A stretch of 64,000 nt of DNA from Amycolatopsis pittospori (GCF_013870525.1 NZ_JACBXD010000035.1:1-64000), one strand, 5' to 3'; shown: positions 40,636-49,383, counted from the stretch's first letter. Numbers and translations: made by a program. The notes: generated by a model not told the origin, from the letters alone.

Positions 40636-41303
40636 GCGACGATCGTGGCACACGAACGCCACGATCGTCTCGCCAGCAACGCGAGTCGCACGCTGACCAC
40701 CACCCAGAGCACCATCAAGATCCCGCACGGCACCGACAGGAACAGCCGCGACGCGTCGAGGAACCCGGTCGCGAACACCAGCAGCGCCACCGAGAGCAGA
40801 TTCAGCCCGACGGCCTCGCCGATCAGCACGCCGACGGTGCGGACCAGCCGGACCCCGTCCATCCGCCGCGAGAGCCAGCGCATGCAGACGAGCGCGAACA
40901 GGCCGAGCACCGGCACGATGAACACCGAGCCGTGGGTGAACTGGGCGACGTACTTGTACCAGCCCGGCGCCGGCGCGAGCTGCGACCAGTCCCCGAAGGT
41001 CCACTTCCGCGCGAATTCCCAGGCCAGCTGCATCAACGGGACGCCGAGGACGAGCTTCCAGAGGGTGCGGGTCCCGCTGTGCATACCGAGTTCGGCCTGG
41101 TAGCCCTGTGCGATCAGATGCACCGGGCCGAAGTCGTCGACAGCCCGGCGCTGCGCCTCGTGCTCGCTCCAGCCGCCTTCACGGTAGGCGTCGGCGGCGT
41201 CGTTGAGGCCGTCCCGCGCCTCACGCAGCAGATCCCGCTTCGCCGACGCCGGGCCGTCCAGCCGCGCGCGCAGGTCACCGAGATAGGCCTCGATCACCGT
41301 CAT
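40632..41303 (-). CDS. HAAS-like membrane sensor protein, paralogue 3
   Basis: 223 aa from ATG 41303; overlaps both neighbours by 4 nt. N-terminal ~60 residues are a helical HAAS/permease-prefix-type domain (VIEAYLGDLRARLDGPASAKRD, LNDAADAYREGG, VDDFGPVHLIAQGYQAELGM). Four to five membrane helices follow. The domain commonly sits next to PadR regulators and is thought to signal to them. It is the third of three tandem paralogues and the most diverged. Family name given by pattern. Confidence 0.75.
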   Translation of the reverse strand: MTVIEAYLGDLRARLDGPASAKRDLLREARDGLNDAADAYREGGWSEHEAQRRAVDDFGPVHLIAQGYQAELGMHSGTRTLWKLVLGVPLMQLAWEFARKWTFGDWSQLAPAPGWYKYVAQFTHGSVFIVPVLGLFALVCMRWLSRRMDGVRLVRTVGVLIGEAVGLNLLSVALLVFATGFLDASRLFLSVPCGILMVLWVVVSVRLALLARRSWRSCATIVA

Positions 41304-41974
41304 GCCGCGATCGCCATCCCCGGCCGGCGATGGCGGCGCGCGGCGACCGTGAGCCGCATGCTGAACAGGATCCAGGTCGCGGAGAGGACGGCGCACGGCA
41401 CGCTGATGATCAGGCGCGCGGGCTCCAGCAGCCCGGTCGCTCCGCCGTAGAGCGCGACCGCGATGAGGTTCAGCCCCAGCGCCACGGCCACGGACAGCGA
41501 GACGGAGCGGGCGGCTCGCGGGCCGTCCGTCCGCCGTGAGAGCAGCCGCGCCGCGATCACGCCGGCGACCGCGACCACCGGCGACAGCGCCGCCACCGTG
41601 TCGGCCGCGCCGATCGCGTGGTGGTACCAGGACGGCGGCGGGTCACCGAACCGCGACCAGTCGCCGAGGCTCAGCGTCCGCGCGAGGTCCCACGAGAGGA
41701 TCAGCAGCGGGACCCCGACGATCAGTTCCCACAGGACGCGGATGTCGCGCCGCAGCCCCAATTCGGCCTGGTAGGCGGGGGCGATCACGTCGACCGGGCC
41801 GAAATCGGCGACGGCCCGGCGTTCGGCCTCCGCCTCGTCGACCCCGCCTTCGCGGTACGCGTCGGCCGCGTCGTGCAGACCGTCCCTCGCCTCGGTGAGC
41901 AGATCGGCCTTGGCCCCCGCCGACCCGCTCAACCGTCTGTCCAGCTCCGCGATGTAGGTCTCGATCGCGCTCAT
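41300..41974 (-). CDS. HAAS-like membrane sensor protein, paralogue 2
   Basis: 224 aa from ATG 41974 (ATGA overlap with paralogue 1). N-terminal helical domain AIETYIAELDRRLSGSAGAK, ADLLTEARDGLHDAADAYRE and VADFGPVDVIAPAYQAELGL, almost identical to paralogue 1 over the first 60 residues. Membrane helices: VLWELIVGVPLLILSW, around AALSPVVAVAGVIAARLL, LSVAVALGLNLIAVALY and ISVPCAVLSATWILFSM. The high identity of the N-domain with divergent membrane part suggests a conserved cytoplasmic partner (PadR) and different outside signals. Confidence 0.75.
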   Translation of the reverse strand: MSAIETYIAELDRRLSGSAGAKADLLTEARDGLHDAADAYREGGVDEAEAERRAVADFGPVDVIAPAYQAELGLRRDIRVLWELIVGVPLLILSWDLARTLSLGDWSRFGDPPPSWYHHAIGAADTVAALSPVVAVAGVIAARLLSRRTDGPRAARSVSLSVAVALGLNLIAVALYGGATGLLEPARLIISVPCAVLSATWILFSMRLTVAARRHRRPGMAIAA

Positions 41975-42645
41975 GCGGCCACCAGGGCTCGTGGCCGCCA
42001 GGACCGGAACGCCAGCGGGACCAGCCAGAAGCTGAACGCCGCCCAGCCCACGGCCAGCACGTTGCACAGCAGGCTCATGTTCATCCTGGCCGGGTCGAGG
42101 ACGACGGTGCCGACGGCGAGCAGCAGCATCGCCACGAGGTTCGCGATCGCCGCGGCGCCCACGGTCCACCGCGTCACCTTCCCCAGCCTCCCGCCGTCGA
42201 GCCGCCGCCCCAGCCAGCGGGTGCCCAGCAGCGCGGCCACCCCGATCACCGGTGAGACGACGACGAAGACACCGGAGAGATCGACGACGGACAGATACCA
42301 CTCCGGGGTCGGCTTCCCCATCTTGTCCCAGCCGCCATAGGTCCAGATCCGCGCCAGTTCCCAGCTCAGCTGGAACAGCGGAACGCCGACGATGACCTTC
42401 CAGAGGGTGCCGATGTCGCCGCGTAGCGCCAATTCCTGCTGATACGCGCTCGCGATCTCGGGCGCCGGGCCGAAATCGGCGACGGCCTTGAGCTCGGCCT
42501 CAAGCTCGCCGGCCCCGCCTTCGCGGTACGCCTCGGCCGCGTCTCGCAGACCGTCCCTCGCCTCGGTGAGCAGATCGGCCTTGGCCCCCGCCGACCCGCT
42601 CAACCGTCTGTCCAGGTCCGAGACGTAGGCCTCGATCGCGCTCAT
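41971..42645 (-). CDS. HAAS-like membrane sensor protein, paralogue 1
   Basis: 224 aa from ATG 42645, overlapping the padR stop by 4 nt. N-terminal helical domain AIEAYVSDLDRRLSGSAGAK, ADLLTEARDGLRDAAEAYRE, VADFGPAPEIASAYQQELAL; then four membrane helices, the last ending in a basic tail (RSWRPRALVAA). First of the three tandem copies after padR, hence probably the founding sensor. The signal sensed is unknown. Confidence 0.75.
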   Translation of the reverse strand: MSAIEAYVSDLDRRLSGSAGAKADLLTEARDGLRDAAEAYREGGAGELEAELKAVADFGPAPEIASAYQQELALRGDIGTLWKVIVGVPLFQLSWELARIWTYGGWDKMGKPTPEWYLSVVDLSGVFVVVSPVIGVAALLGTRWLGRRLDGGRLGKVTRWTVGAAAIANLVAMLLLAVGTVVLDPARMNMSLLCNVLAVGWAAFSFWLVPLAFRSWRPRALVAA

Positions 42646-42968
42646 GCGGTGCTCCCCCCGAGGACACCACCGATCACGGTGGTGAACTCCTGCCACTCCG
42701 CTCGTTCCGCCGCCAGCGCCTTCTGCCCGGAGCGGGTGAGCTTGTACGTACGACGTTTGCGACCGGACACGACATCCCACTCGCTGGCGAGGAAGCCTGC
42801 CCGTTCCAATCGGCGAAGCGCCGGGTAGACGGTGCCCGTCGGCAGGTCGAGCGCACCGTCACTGCGGAGCTGGAGCGCCTCGATGATGGCGTACCCGTGC
42901 AGCTTCCGGCCGTCGAGGACGGCGAGGAGCAACGCGTCGAGGTGCCCGCGCAGGCTGTCGGCCTTCAT
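42642..42968 (-). CDS. PadR-family transcriptional regulator
   Basis: 108 aa, ATG at 42968. The winged helix is clear: LLLAVLDGRKLHGYAIIEAL, then PTGTVYPALRRLERAGFLAS, then the wing VVSGRKRRTYKLTRSGQKAL. The C-terminal dimer helix follows (AEWQEFTTVIGGVL). An 11-nt palindrome (42972-42982) overlapping a TAGACT -10 box lies 4 nt before the ATG, so it likely represses its own leaderless transcript. It is the first gene of a seven-gene operon linked throughout by overlaps of 4-8 nt. Confidence 0.9.
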   Translation of the reverse strand: MKADSLRGHLDALLLAVLDGRKLHGYAIIEALQLRSDGALDLPTGTVYPALRRLERAGFLASEWDVVSGRKRRTYKLTRSGQKALAAERAEWQEFTTVIGGVLGGSTA

Positions 42969-42971
42969 AGA

Positions 42972-42982
42972 TAGACAGTCTA
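42972..42982 (-). promoter_or_regulatory. PadR operator overlapping a leaderless -10 box
   Basis: TAGACAGTCTA is a perfect 11-nt inverted repeat. On the minus strand it contains TAGACT, a good actinobacterial -10, placed so that transcription would start at or next to the padR ATG. There is no ribosome site, supporting a leaderless mRNA. Confidence 0.55.
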
Positions 42983-43070
42983 CACATCGCCGACCATCAG
43001 GGTAGTCGGGTCTTTCCCATGGCCACCTCAGGGAATGTCCCCCATATCACCCCGATTTCATAGATTTTGT

Positions 43071-43084
43071 GGCTACATGTAGCC
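43071..43084. promoter_or_regulatory. 14-nt perfect palindrome in the cyd promoter
   Basis: GGCTACATGTAGCC lies 24 bp before the cydA ATG, just upstream of a -10-like TATACA/TACAGT at 43093-43100. It probably binds a regulator of cytochrome bd expression. The sequence does not match the Rex consensus. Confidence 0.5.
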
Positions 43085-43108
43085 AGCCTACGTATACAGT
43101 GCATCGGC

Positions 43109-44287
43109 ATGGACGCACTCCCGATCGCGAGACTCCAGTTCGCGACGACGACCTCGTTCCACTTCCTGTTCGTGGTGCTCACACTGGGGCTCGTGACACT
43201 CGTCGCGGTGATGCAGACACGCTCCGCATTCGGCGACAAGCCGGAAACGATGCGGATGACCCGCTTCTGGGGCAGGCTTTATGTGATCAACTACGCGCTG
43301 GGAATCGTCACCGGAATCGTGATGGAATTCCAGTTCGGACTCACCTGGACCGGTTTGTCCTCGGTGGCGGGCGACGTCTTCGGCGCACCGCTGGCCATCG
43401 AGACGCTGGTGGCGTTCTTCGCCGAATCGACCTTCCTGGGGCTGTGGATCTTCGGCTGGGGACGGCTCGGCAAATGGGTCCACCTGACGCTGATCTGGCT
43501 GGTCACGCTGACCGCGTACGCCTCGGCGCTGTTCATCATGGTGGCCAATTCGTTCCTCCAGAACCCGGTCGGCACGCATAACGAGAACGGCGTGCTGAAA
43601 CTCGACGACTTCGGTGCGCTCTTCACCAATCCGGCGCTCACGATGTCGCTGCCGCACGTGCTCAGCGCGGCGTTGATGACCGGCGGTTTCTTCGTGGTCG
43701 GCGTCAGCGCGTACCACTTCATCAAGCGCACGAAGGAGATCGAGTTCTTCCGTCGCTCGATGCGGATCGGCGTACTCGCCTCATTGGTGGGCAGCACGAT
43801 GGTGATCGGCTTCGGCTTCGCCCAGTTCGGCCCGCTCGGGGAGTATCACCCGGGCAAGCTCGAATCACCGGAACCGCTGGTCGGCGCGCCGCTGGGGCTC
43901 ATGATCCAGATCGGGTTCATCGCCTTCCTTGCTTCGCTCCTCGGCACGCTGTTGCTGTTCCGGAACTGGATCACCAAGGTGCGGCCGTTGCTGTACCTGA
44001 TGGTGCTGGCCATCCCGCTGCCGTTCTTCGCCGCGATCTCCGGCTGGCTGGTGCGCGAGATCGGCCGCCAGCCGTGGCTGATCCGCGGGCAACTGACCAC
44101 CGCCGACGCCGTCGCGTCGATCCCGGCGGGCCAGATCCTGTTCTCCTTCATCGCTTTCACGCTGCTGTTCGCGGTACTCGCGATCGCCGACTGGGTGCTG
44201 ATGTCGCGGGTCGCCAAACGCGGCCCCGAACCCGAAGACGAGCCGGCGGCACCGCGTGCCGAACTTCCCGTCCTGAGCGGAGTCTGA
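43109..44287 (+). CDS. cydA: Cytochrome bd oxidase subunit I lacking the Q-loop
   Basis: 392 aa from ATG 43109; much shorter than E. coli CydA (522). Heme ligands are conserved: His in TTSFHFLFVVLT (b595/d side), His in SLPHVLSAALM (b558) and the two glutamates in AIETLVAFFAESTFLGLW. GRQPW is also present. However, the periplasmic Q-loop between helices 6 and 7 is reduced to FGPLGEYHPGKLESPEP, without the K-x4-E quinol motif. The enzyme should still reduce O2 to water, but quinol access may differ. First gene of cydABDC. Confidence 0.88.
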   Translation: MDALPIARLQFATTTSFHFLFVVLTLGLVTLVAVMQTRSAFGDKPETMRMTRFWGRLYVINYALGIVTGIVMEFQFGLTWTGLSSVAGDVFGAPLAIETLVAFFAESTFLGLWIFGWGRLGKWVHLTLIWLVTLTAYASALFIMVANSFLQNPVGTHNENGVLKLDDFGALFTNPALTMSLPHVLSAALMTGGFFVVGVSAYHFIKRTKEIEFFRRSMRIGVLASLVGSTMVIGFGFAQFGPLGEYHPGKLESPEPLVGAPLGLMIQIGFIAFLASLLGTLLLFRNWITKVRPLLYLMVLAIPLPFFAAISGWLVREIGRQPWLIRGQLTTADAVASIPAGQILFSFIAFTLLFAVLAIADWVLMSRVAKRGPEPEDEPAAPRAELPVLSGV

Positions 44288-44290
44288 CCC

Positions 44291-45283
44291 ATGGTGATCT
44301 TGTGGTGGTGTGTGCTCGGTTTCCTGATCTCGGGCTATTTCGCGCTGGCCGGCTACGACTACGGCGTCGGGATGCTGCTCGGCAGGCTCAGCCGTGACGA
44401 GACCGAACGACGGCGCGTGCTCGGCGCCTTCGGGCCGTTCTTCCTGGCCAACGAGGTCTGGCTGGTGGCCGCGGTCGGCGTCCTGTTCGGCGCTTTCCCG
44501 CATCTGGAAGGGAAAGTGTTCTCCGGGGCCTATCTCCCGGTCGTGGCCCTCCTGCTCGGGCTGGTCACGTTCACCGCGGCGGTGCAGTTGCGCAGCAGGC
44601 GGCCGGACGCCCGGCGCGGTACGTGGACGCTGGCGATCACCGTCGGAGCCTGGGTGACGGCGGTGTCCTGGGGCGTGTTCCTCGGCAACCTCGTCCTCGG
44701 GCTTCCGCTCGACGCCGCGGGGCGCCCGGCCGGCGGCGCCCTGGCCGCGTTCACCCCGTACACGGTGCTCTGGGGTGCCGGGTTCGTCGCGCTGTTCACC
44801 TTGCAGGGAGCGGCTTTCCTCGCCGTCCGGGCGCCGGCCGAGTTCGCCGCCCGCGCGAACCGCGTCGCCAAGGCCCTGCTCACGCCCGCGCTGGCCTTCC
44901 TGATCGTGGCCGTCGTCTGGGGTGCCTTCGAGACCACCGCGTCCTGGACGGTGCTGCCGGCGATCGTGTGCGCGTTCGGCGCGCTGGCCGTCGCGGCGTC
45001 CGCCCTGCGCGCGGGGCGGCATCGGACGGCGCTGTTCGCCACGATGCTCCTGTCCGCCTCTCCGGTCCTGGCCGTCGGGACGATGCGCCTGCCGGACACT
45101 CTTGTGTCCTCTGTGGACGGCGGATTCTCGTTGAGCCTGACGGAAGCGGCCACCACCGCCGAAATGCTGAGCGTGCTCACGTTCGTCCTGCCGCCCGCGC
45201 TGGTCGCGATCGCCGCCGTGCAGTGGGTGACCTGGCGGCGGCACGGCGAGCGCGTCGACCAGCGTTCACTGCTGCACTTCTAG
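44291..45283 (+). CDS. cydB: Cytochrome bd oxidase subunit II
   Basis: 330 aa, ATG at 44291, 3 bp after cydA. About eight membrane helices. The conserved N-terminal pattern is LISGYFALAGYDYGVGML and the second helix region GAFGPFFLANEVWLVAAVGVLFGAFP, including the Asn-Glu/Val-Trp segment that lines the heme d channel. It is the structural partner of CydA in the quinol:O2 oxidoreductase used at low oxygen or under stress. Confidence 0.9.
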   Translation: MVILWWCVLGFLISGYFALAGYDYGVGMLLGRLSRDETERRRVLGAFGPFFLANEVWLVAAVGVLFGAFPHLEGKVFSGAYLPVVALLLGLVTFTAAVQLRSRRPDARRGTWTLAITVGAWVTAVSWGVFLGNLVLGLPLDAAGRPAGGALAAFTPYTVLWGAGFVALFTLQGAAFLAVRAPAEFAARANRVAKALLTPALAFLIVAVVWGAFETTASWTVLPAIVCAFGALAVAASALRAGRHRTALFATMLLSASPVLAVGTMRLPDTLVSSVDGGFSLSLTEAATTAEMLSVLTFVLPPALVAIAAVQWVTWRRHGERVDQRSLLHF

Positions 45284-45292
45284 GAGCCTGAG

Positions 45293-46852
45293 ATGCCTCC
45301 CCTTCCCGGACTGCGGCGCCATTTCGGCGTCCTGGCCCTACTCGGCACGCTGACCGCCGTCGCGATCCTCGTCCAAGCGGACGGCCTCGCGACGCTGCTC
45401 ACCGGCGGTGGCGTGACCTGGACGCTCGCGGCCGCCATCGCGGTCCGGGTGCTGCTCACGGGCGTCCAGGGCTCTCTCGGCGGCCGGTTCGCCGCGACGG
45501 TCAAGGCCGGGCTGCGCAAGCGGCTCCTGGGCGCCGAAGCCGAGAACCCCGGCGAGGTCGCGACCCTGGTGACCAAGGGGATCGACGCCGGCGACGCGTA
45601 TCTGACCGGATACCTGCCGACGCTGGTGACGTCGGCGATCGTGCCGGTCGCCGTGCTCGTCCGGCTGTTCACCGCGGATCTGGCGTCGGCGCTGATCATC
45701 ACCGCGACGCTGCCGCTGATCCCGGTGTTCGCGATCCTGGTCGGCCAGCACACCAAGGCGAAGACGGCCCAGCAGTGGCAGCTGCTTTCCAAGCTGGGCG
45801 GGCATTTCCTCGACGTCGTGCGCGGACTCGGCACGCTCAAGGTTTTCGGCCGCGCCGAGGCGCAGGCGAAGACCGTGCGGGCGATGGCGGACGCGTATAC
45901 CGACGCGACGATGCGCACGCTGCGGGTCGCGTTCCTTTCCGCGCTGGTCCTGGAGCTGGTGGCGACGCTGTCGGTGGCGCTGGTCGCGGTACCGATCGGT
46001 TTCCGGTTGCTGGAAGGCGGGATGGTCGTGCACACCGCCGTCCTGGTGCTGCTGCTCGCACCCGAGGCCTATCTGCCGCTGCGCGCGGCGGGCGCGAAGT
46101 TCCACGCCAGCGCGGAAGGGCTCGCGACGCTGAGGGAGGCGTTGGCCGTCCCTTCGGAGGAGACCGTCCGGGGATCGCAGGTGCCCCGTCGCGGGGCGCC
46201 GCGACTCGTGCTGGAGAAGGTGAGCGTCGCGTATGGCGACCAGGTCGCTCTGTCCGAAGTGGACATGACGATCGAGCCGGGCGAACACGTCGCGCTCGTC
46301 GGCCCCAGCGGTTCCGGGAAGAGCACGCTGCTGGCGGTGCTGCTGGGCTTCGTGACGCCGACATCCGGCCGGGTCCTCGTCGACGGCGTCGACCTGCGCG
46401 AACTGGACCCGGGGCCGTGGCGGGCCGGAACGGCGTGGGTGCCGCAGCGGCCGACGCTGTTCACCGGGACCGTCGAGGAGAACATCGCGATGGGCCAGGT
46501 ACCGGACGTCCGGACGGCCGCCCGCGCGGCGGCGTTCGACGAGGTCGTACGGGGCCTGCCGGACGGCTACTCCACGCGGATCGGGGAACTGGGCGCGCCG
46601 CTTTCGGCCGGGCAGCGGCAACGCCTCGGCCTGGCGCGGGCGCTGGCCCGCACCGAAGCGGGGCTCGTGCTGCTCGACGAACCGACCGCGCGACTCGACG
46701 CGGGCACCGAAACCGCGGTGCTCGACGCGACCCGCGAACTGCTCACCGGCCGGACCGCGGTCCTCGTGGCCCACCGGCCGGCGATGGCCGCGCTCGCCGT
46801 CCGCGTCCTCGAAGTCCGCGATGGAACGGTGAGAGAACGGGAACTGGTGTGA
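45293..46852 (+). CDS. cydD: ABC exporter CydD (thiol/heme transport for cytochrome bd assembly)
   Basis: 519 aa, ATG at 45293. Six membrane helices, then an ATPase domain: Walker A GPSGSGKSTLLAV, signature LSAGQRQRLGLARAL, Walker B LVLLDEPTARLD, switch His AHRP. Partner of CydC in the heterodimer that exports cysteine/glutathione or acts in heme handling and is required to build cytochrome bd. Assignment by operon position; the two half-transporters are similar. Ends overlap with cydC (GTGA). Confidence 0.88.
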   Translation: MPPLPGLRRHFGVLALLGTLTAVAILVQADGLATLLTGGGVTWTLAAAIAVRVLLTGVQGSLGGRFAATVKAGLRKRLLGAEAENPGEVATLVTKGIDAGDAYLTGYLPTLVTSAIVPVAVLVRLFTADLASALIITATLPLIPVFAILVGQHTKAKTAQQWQLLSKLGGHFLDVVRGLGTLKVFGRAEAQAKTVRAMADAYTDATMRTLRVAFLSALVLELVATLSVALVAVPIGFRLLEGGMVVHTAVLVLLLAPEAYLPLRAAGAKFHASAEGLATLREALAVPSEETVRGSQVPRRGAPRLVLEKVSVAYGDQVALSEVDMTIEPGEHVALVGPSGSGKSTLLAVLLGFVTPTSGRVLVDGVDLRELDPGPWRAGTAWVPQRPTLFTGTVEENIAMGQVPDVRTAARAAAFDEVVRGLPDGYSTRIGELGAPLSAGQRQRLGLARALARTEAGLVLLDEPTARLDAGTETAVLDATRELLTGRTAVLVAHRPAMAALAVRVLEVRDGTVRERELV

Positions 46853-48402
46853 ACGTCTGGGGAGTATCCACAAAGGACGTCGTCCGGCTGGTGCGTGCCG
46901 GGCTGATCGCGGCCGGGGCGGAACTGGCGGGCCTGGCGCTGATGGCCACTGCCGCATGGCTGCTGCTGAAGGCGGCCGAGCAGCCGCCGCTGGCGTCGCT
47001 GACCGTGGCGATCGTCGCCGTCCGCACGCTGGCCTTGCTGCGCGGTGGCCTGCGTTACGCCGAGCGGCTCGCCGGGCACGAGGTCGTCCTGCGGTATCTC
47101 GGCGCGTTGCGGACCCGCGTGTACACGTCGTTGCTGCCGCACCGGGGTTCCCGGCATTCCGGTGGCGACCTGGTGACCAGGCTGGTGTCCGATGTGGACG
47201 CCGTGCAGGACGCGATCCTGCGCTGCCTGCTGCCCGCCGGGGTCGCCGCTTCGGTGGGCGTCGTGTCGACCACGGTCGCGCTCGTCGCCAGCCCGGTCGC
47301 CGGTCTGGTACTGGCTCTCGGCCTCGCCGTCGCCGGGATCGGCTTGCCTTGGCTGTGCGTCCGGATCACTCGCGCGGCGGCCGAAAAGAGCGCTCCGGCG
47401 CGGGCGGATCTCGCCGAACGGTCGGTCGAGCTGATCACCGGACGTCGCGAACTGATCGCCTACGGCGTCCACGAGTCCACTGTGGACGCAGCGCACACCG
47501 CCGTCGACGCACTCGCCGCGCGAGAGCGGACGACGACGAACCGGACCAGTCTGCTGACCTCGGCCGGGATGCTCGTCCAGCTGCTCACCTGCGTCACGAT
47601 CGCTTTGACCGCCGGGGTTTCCGTACCCGTGACAGCGGCGCTGGCGCTCGGTGCGCTGACCGTGTTCGAGCTGGTCCTTCCCCTGACCGCGGCGGCTCAG
47701 CGCTGGGTCGAAGTCCGGGCGTCGGCCGGACGTGTACGCGCTCTGCTGACCGAGACGCCACCCGCGCGTGGAACCGCGGTCCCCGAACCGGGACGCCTGC
47801 GGCTGGAAGGAGTCGGCGTCCATTTCGCGGGCCGGGCTCCGGCATTCGAAGGCGTCGACCTCGATCTGCCGCCGGGTAAGCGGGTCGGGATCCTGGGGCC
47901 GAGCGGGGCCGGGAAGACGACGCTGCTGAACGTGCTGCTGGGGACCGTGGCGCCGACGTCCGGGCGCGCCCTGCTGAACGAAAAGCCGCTGGACGCCTAC
48001 GACCCGGTGCTGCTGCCGACGGTGATTTCCGGCGCGCTCGCCGACGCGCACGTCTTCCACACGACTGTCCGGGAGAACCTGCGGCTCGCGAAACCCGGCG
48101 CGACCGACGCGGAGCTGCTCTCGGCTTGTGAAACGGCGGGTTTCGATCTGCCGCTGGATCGCGAAGTCGGCTCCGACGGGGACGCGTTGTCCGGTGGGCA
48201 GCGTCAGCGGCTGGTGCTCGCGCGGGCGGTGCTGGCCGCGCCGCCGGTCCTGGTGTTGGACGAGCCTGTCGAAGGACTGGATCCGGAACACGGCGACGCC
48301 GTCCTGGCCGACGTCCTCGCCGCTACGCACGGCACCGTCGTCCTGGTGACGCATCGTGAGGCGCAAGTGGCCGGTTTCGACGAGGTACTACGACTCGGTT
48401 AG
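46849..48402 (+). CDS. cydC: ABC exporter CydC
   Basis: 517 aa from GTG 46849, which overlaps the cydD TGA. Six membrane helices, then Walker A GPSGAGKTTLLNV, signature LSGGQRQRLVLARAV, Walker B VLVLDEPVEGLD and switch His THRE. Partner of CydD. The upstream frame is open but the GTG-TGA overlap makes this start convincing. The 3' end overlaps the convergent gpgS gene by 15 nt, leaving no room for a terminator between them. Confidence 0.88.
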   Translation: MNVWGVSTKDVVRLVRAGLIAAGAELAGLALMATAAWLLLKAAEQPPLASLTVAIVAVRTLALLRGGLRYAERLAGHEVVLRYLGALRTRVYTSLLPHRGSRHSGGDLVTRLVSDVDAVQDAILRCLLPAGVAASVGVVSTTVALVASPVAGLVLALGLAVAGIGLPWLCVRITRAAAEKSAPARADLAERSVELITGRRELIAYGVHESTVDAAHTAVDALAARERTTTNRTSLLTSAGMLVQLLTCVTIALTAGVSVPVTAALALGALTVFELVLPLTAAAQRWVEVRASAGRVRALLTETPPARGTAVPEPGRLRLEGVGVHFAGRAPAFEGVDLDLPPGKRVGILGPSGAGKTTLLNVLLGTVAPTSGRALLNEKPLDAYDPVLLPTVISGALADAHVFHTTVRENLRLAKPGATDAELLSACETAGFDLPLDREVGSDGDALSGGQRQRLVLARAVLAAPPVLVLDEPVEGLDPEHGDAVLADVLAATHGTVVLVTHREAQVAGFDEVLRLG

Positions 48403-49365
48403 GCCGCGTACTTCCCGCATCGGCGGCCGGTCGCTGACCGATACCTCGGCGACCTCCGGCAGCCATTCGCCCTCTACTTGCAGGAACTGGGTGAGCTGCG
48501 CCGGGTCGTCCGACTTGATGCCGCAGCGCGCGAGGGCGGTCCCGAGGATCTGCCGCGCCATCACGCCGAGCTGAAGCAGCGAACGGTTGCGATGCTTGCG
48601 TACGCCGAGGTTGACCTGTGCGAGCCCTTCGAGGCCGTAGCGCGCTTCGGCGTCGAGGATGAGCCCGATCTCGACGCCGTACCCGGCCGCGAAGGGCACA
48701 GACTCGAGGAACTCGCGCGTCGCGGCGTACTCGCCGCCCAGGGGCTGGATGAGCCCGGACAGCGACGGGCGCAGCGCCGAGAGGACCGGTCGCGCCAGCA
48801 GTTCGGTGACCCGCCCGCCGCCACTGCTCGAGGTTCGTGGTCCCGCCGAGGGCTCATGGTCAGAGCTCTCCAGCCGCAGCGGACGCCGGTAGAAACCCTT
48901 GACCAGGTGAACGTCGTCCTCGCAGAGCAGCGGGCCGAGCAAGGTCGGCACGAATGCCGGATCCGGTTCGACCAGGTCGGAGTCGAGGAACACGATCACA
49001 TCGCCGGTCGTCGCGGCCAGCGACCGCCACAGCACCTCGCCCTTGCCCGGCACCGGCGGCAGCTCCGGAACGACGTCCTCACGGTGCACCACCCGCGCGC
49101 CGGCTCGTTCGGCCAGCTCGGCGGTGGCGTCGGTGGACCCGGAGTCCATCACGACCAGCTCGTCGACGACCGTGCCCAGCAACGGCCGGACCGAGCCGAC
49201 GACCTCGGCGACGGTGTCCTCTTCGTCGAGTGCCGGTAGCACGACCGAAACCGTCCGGTCACCCTTCGCAGCGACGATGTCGTCGAGCGTCCAATCGGGG
49301 TTCTGCCACGTACGCCGCTCGAACCAACTCATGAGTAGTGATCGTGCCATGCTGGAGTCCGACAC
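48388..49365 (-). CDS. gpgS: Glucosyl-3-phosphoglycerate synthase
   Basis: 325 aa with GTG at 49365; ATG codons at 49350 and 49332 are alternative starts. GT2/GT81-type nucleotide-sugar transferase: SVVLPALDEEDTVAEVV, VVDELVVMDSGSTDATAEL, the metal motif FLDSDLVEP, and GGGRVTELLARPVL with GYGVEIGLILD. It makes glucosyl-3-phosphoglycerate from UDP- (or ADP-) glucose, the first step to methylglucose lipopolysaccharides or glucosylglycerate. It matches the M. tuberculosis GpgS pattern closely. A Ser-rich insertion (SSSGGG region) distinguishes it. Confidence 0.92.
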   Translation of the reverse strand: MSDSSMARSLLMSWFERRTWQNPDWTLDDIVAAKGDRTVSVVLPALDEEDTVAEVVGSVRPLLGTVVDELVVMDSGSTDATAELAERAGARVVHREDVVPELPPVPGKGEVLWRSLAATTGDVIVFLDSDLVEPDPAFVPTLLGPLLCEDDVHLVKGFYRRPLRLESSDHEPSAGPRTSSSGGGRVTELLARPVLSALRPSLSGLIQPLGGEYAATREFLESVPFAAGYGVEIGLILDAEARYGLEGLAQVNLGVRKHRNRSLLQLGVMARQILGTALARCGIKSDDPAQLTQFLQVEGEWLPEVAEVSVSDRPPMREVRGLTES

Positions 49366-49383
49366 CCCGTCGATGGAGGAACC

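Noticed and set aside
45775..48402. An 875-codon frame reading through cydD into cydC
   Set aside because: The N-terminal half is an out-of-frame reading of cydD. The genuine cydC starts at GTG 46849.
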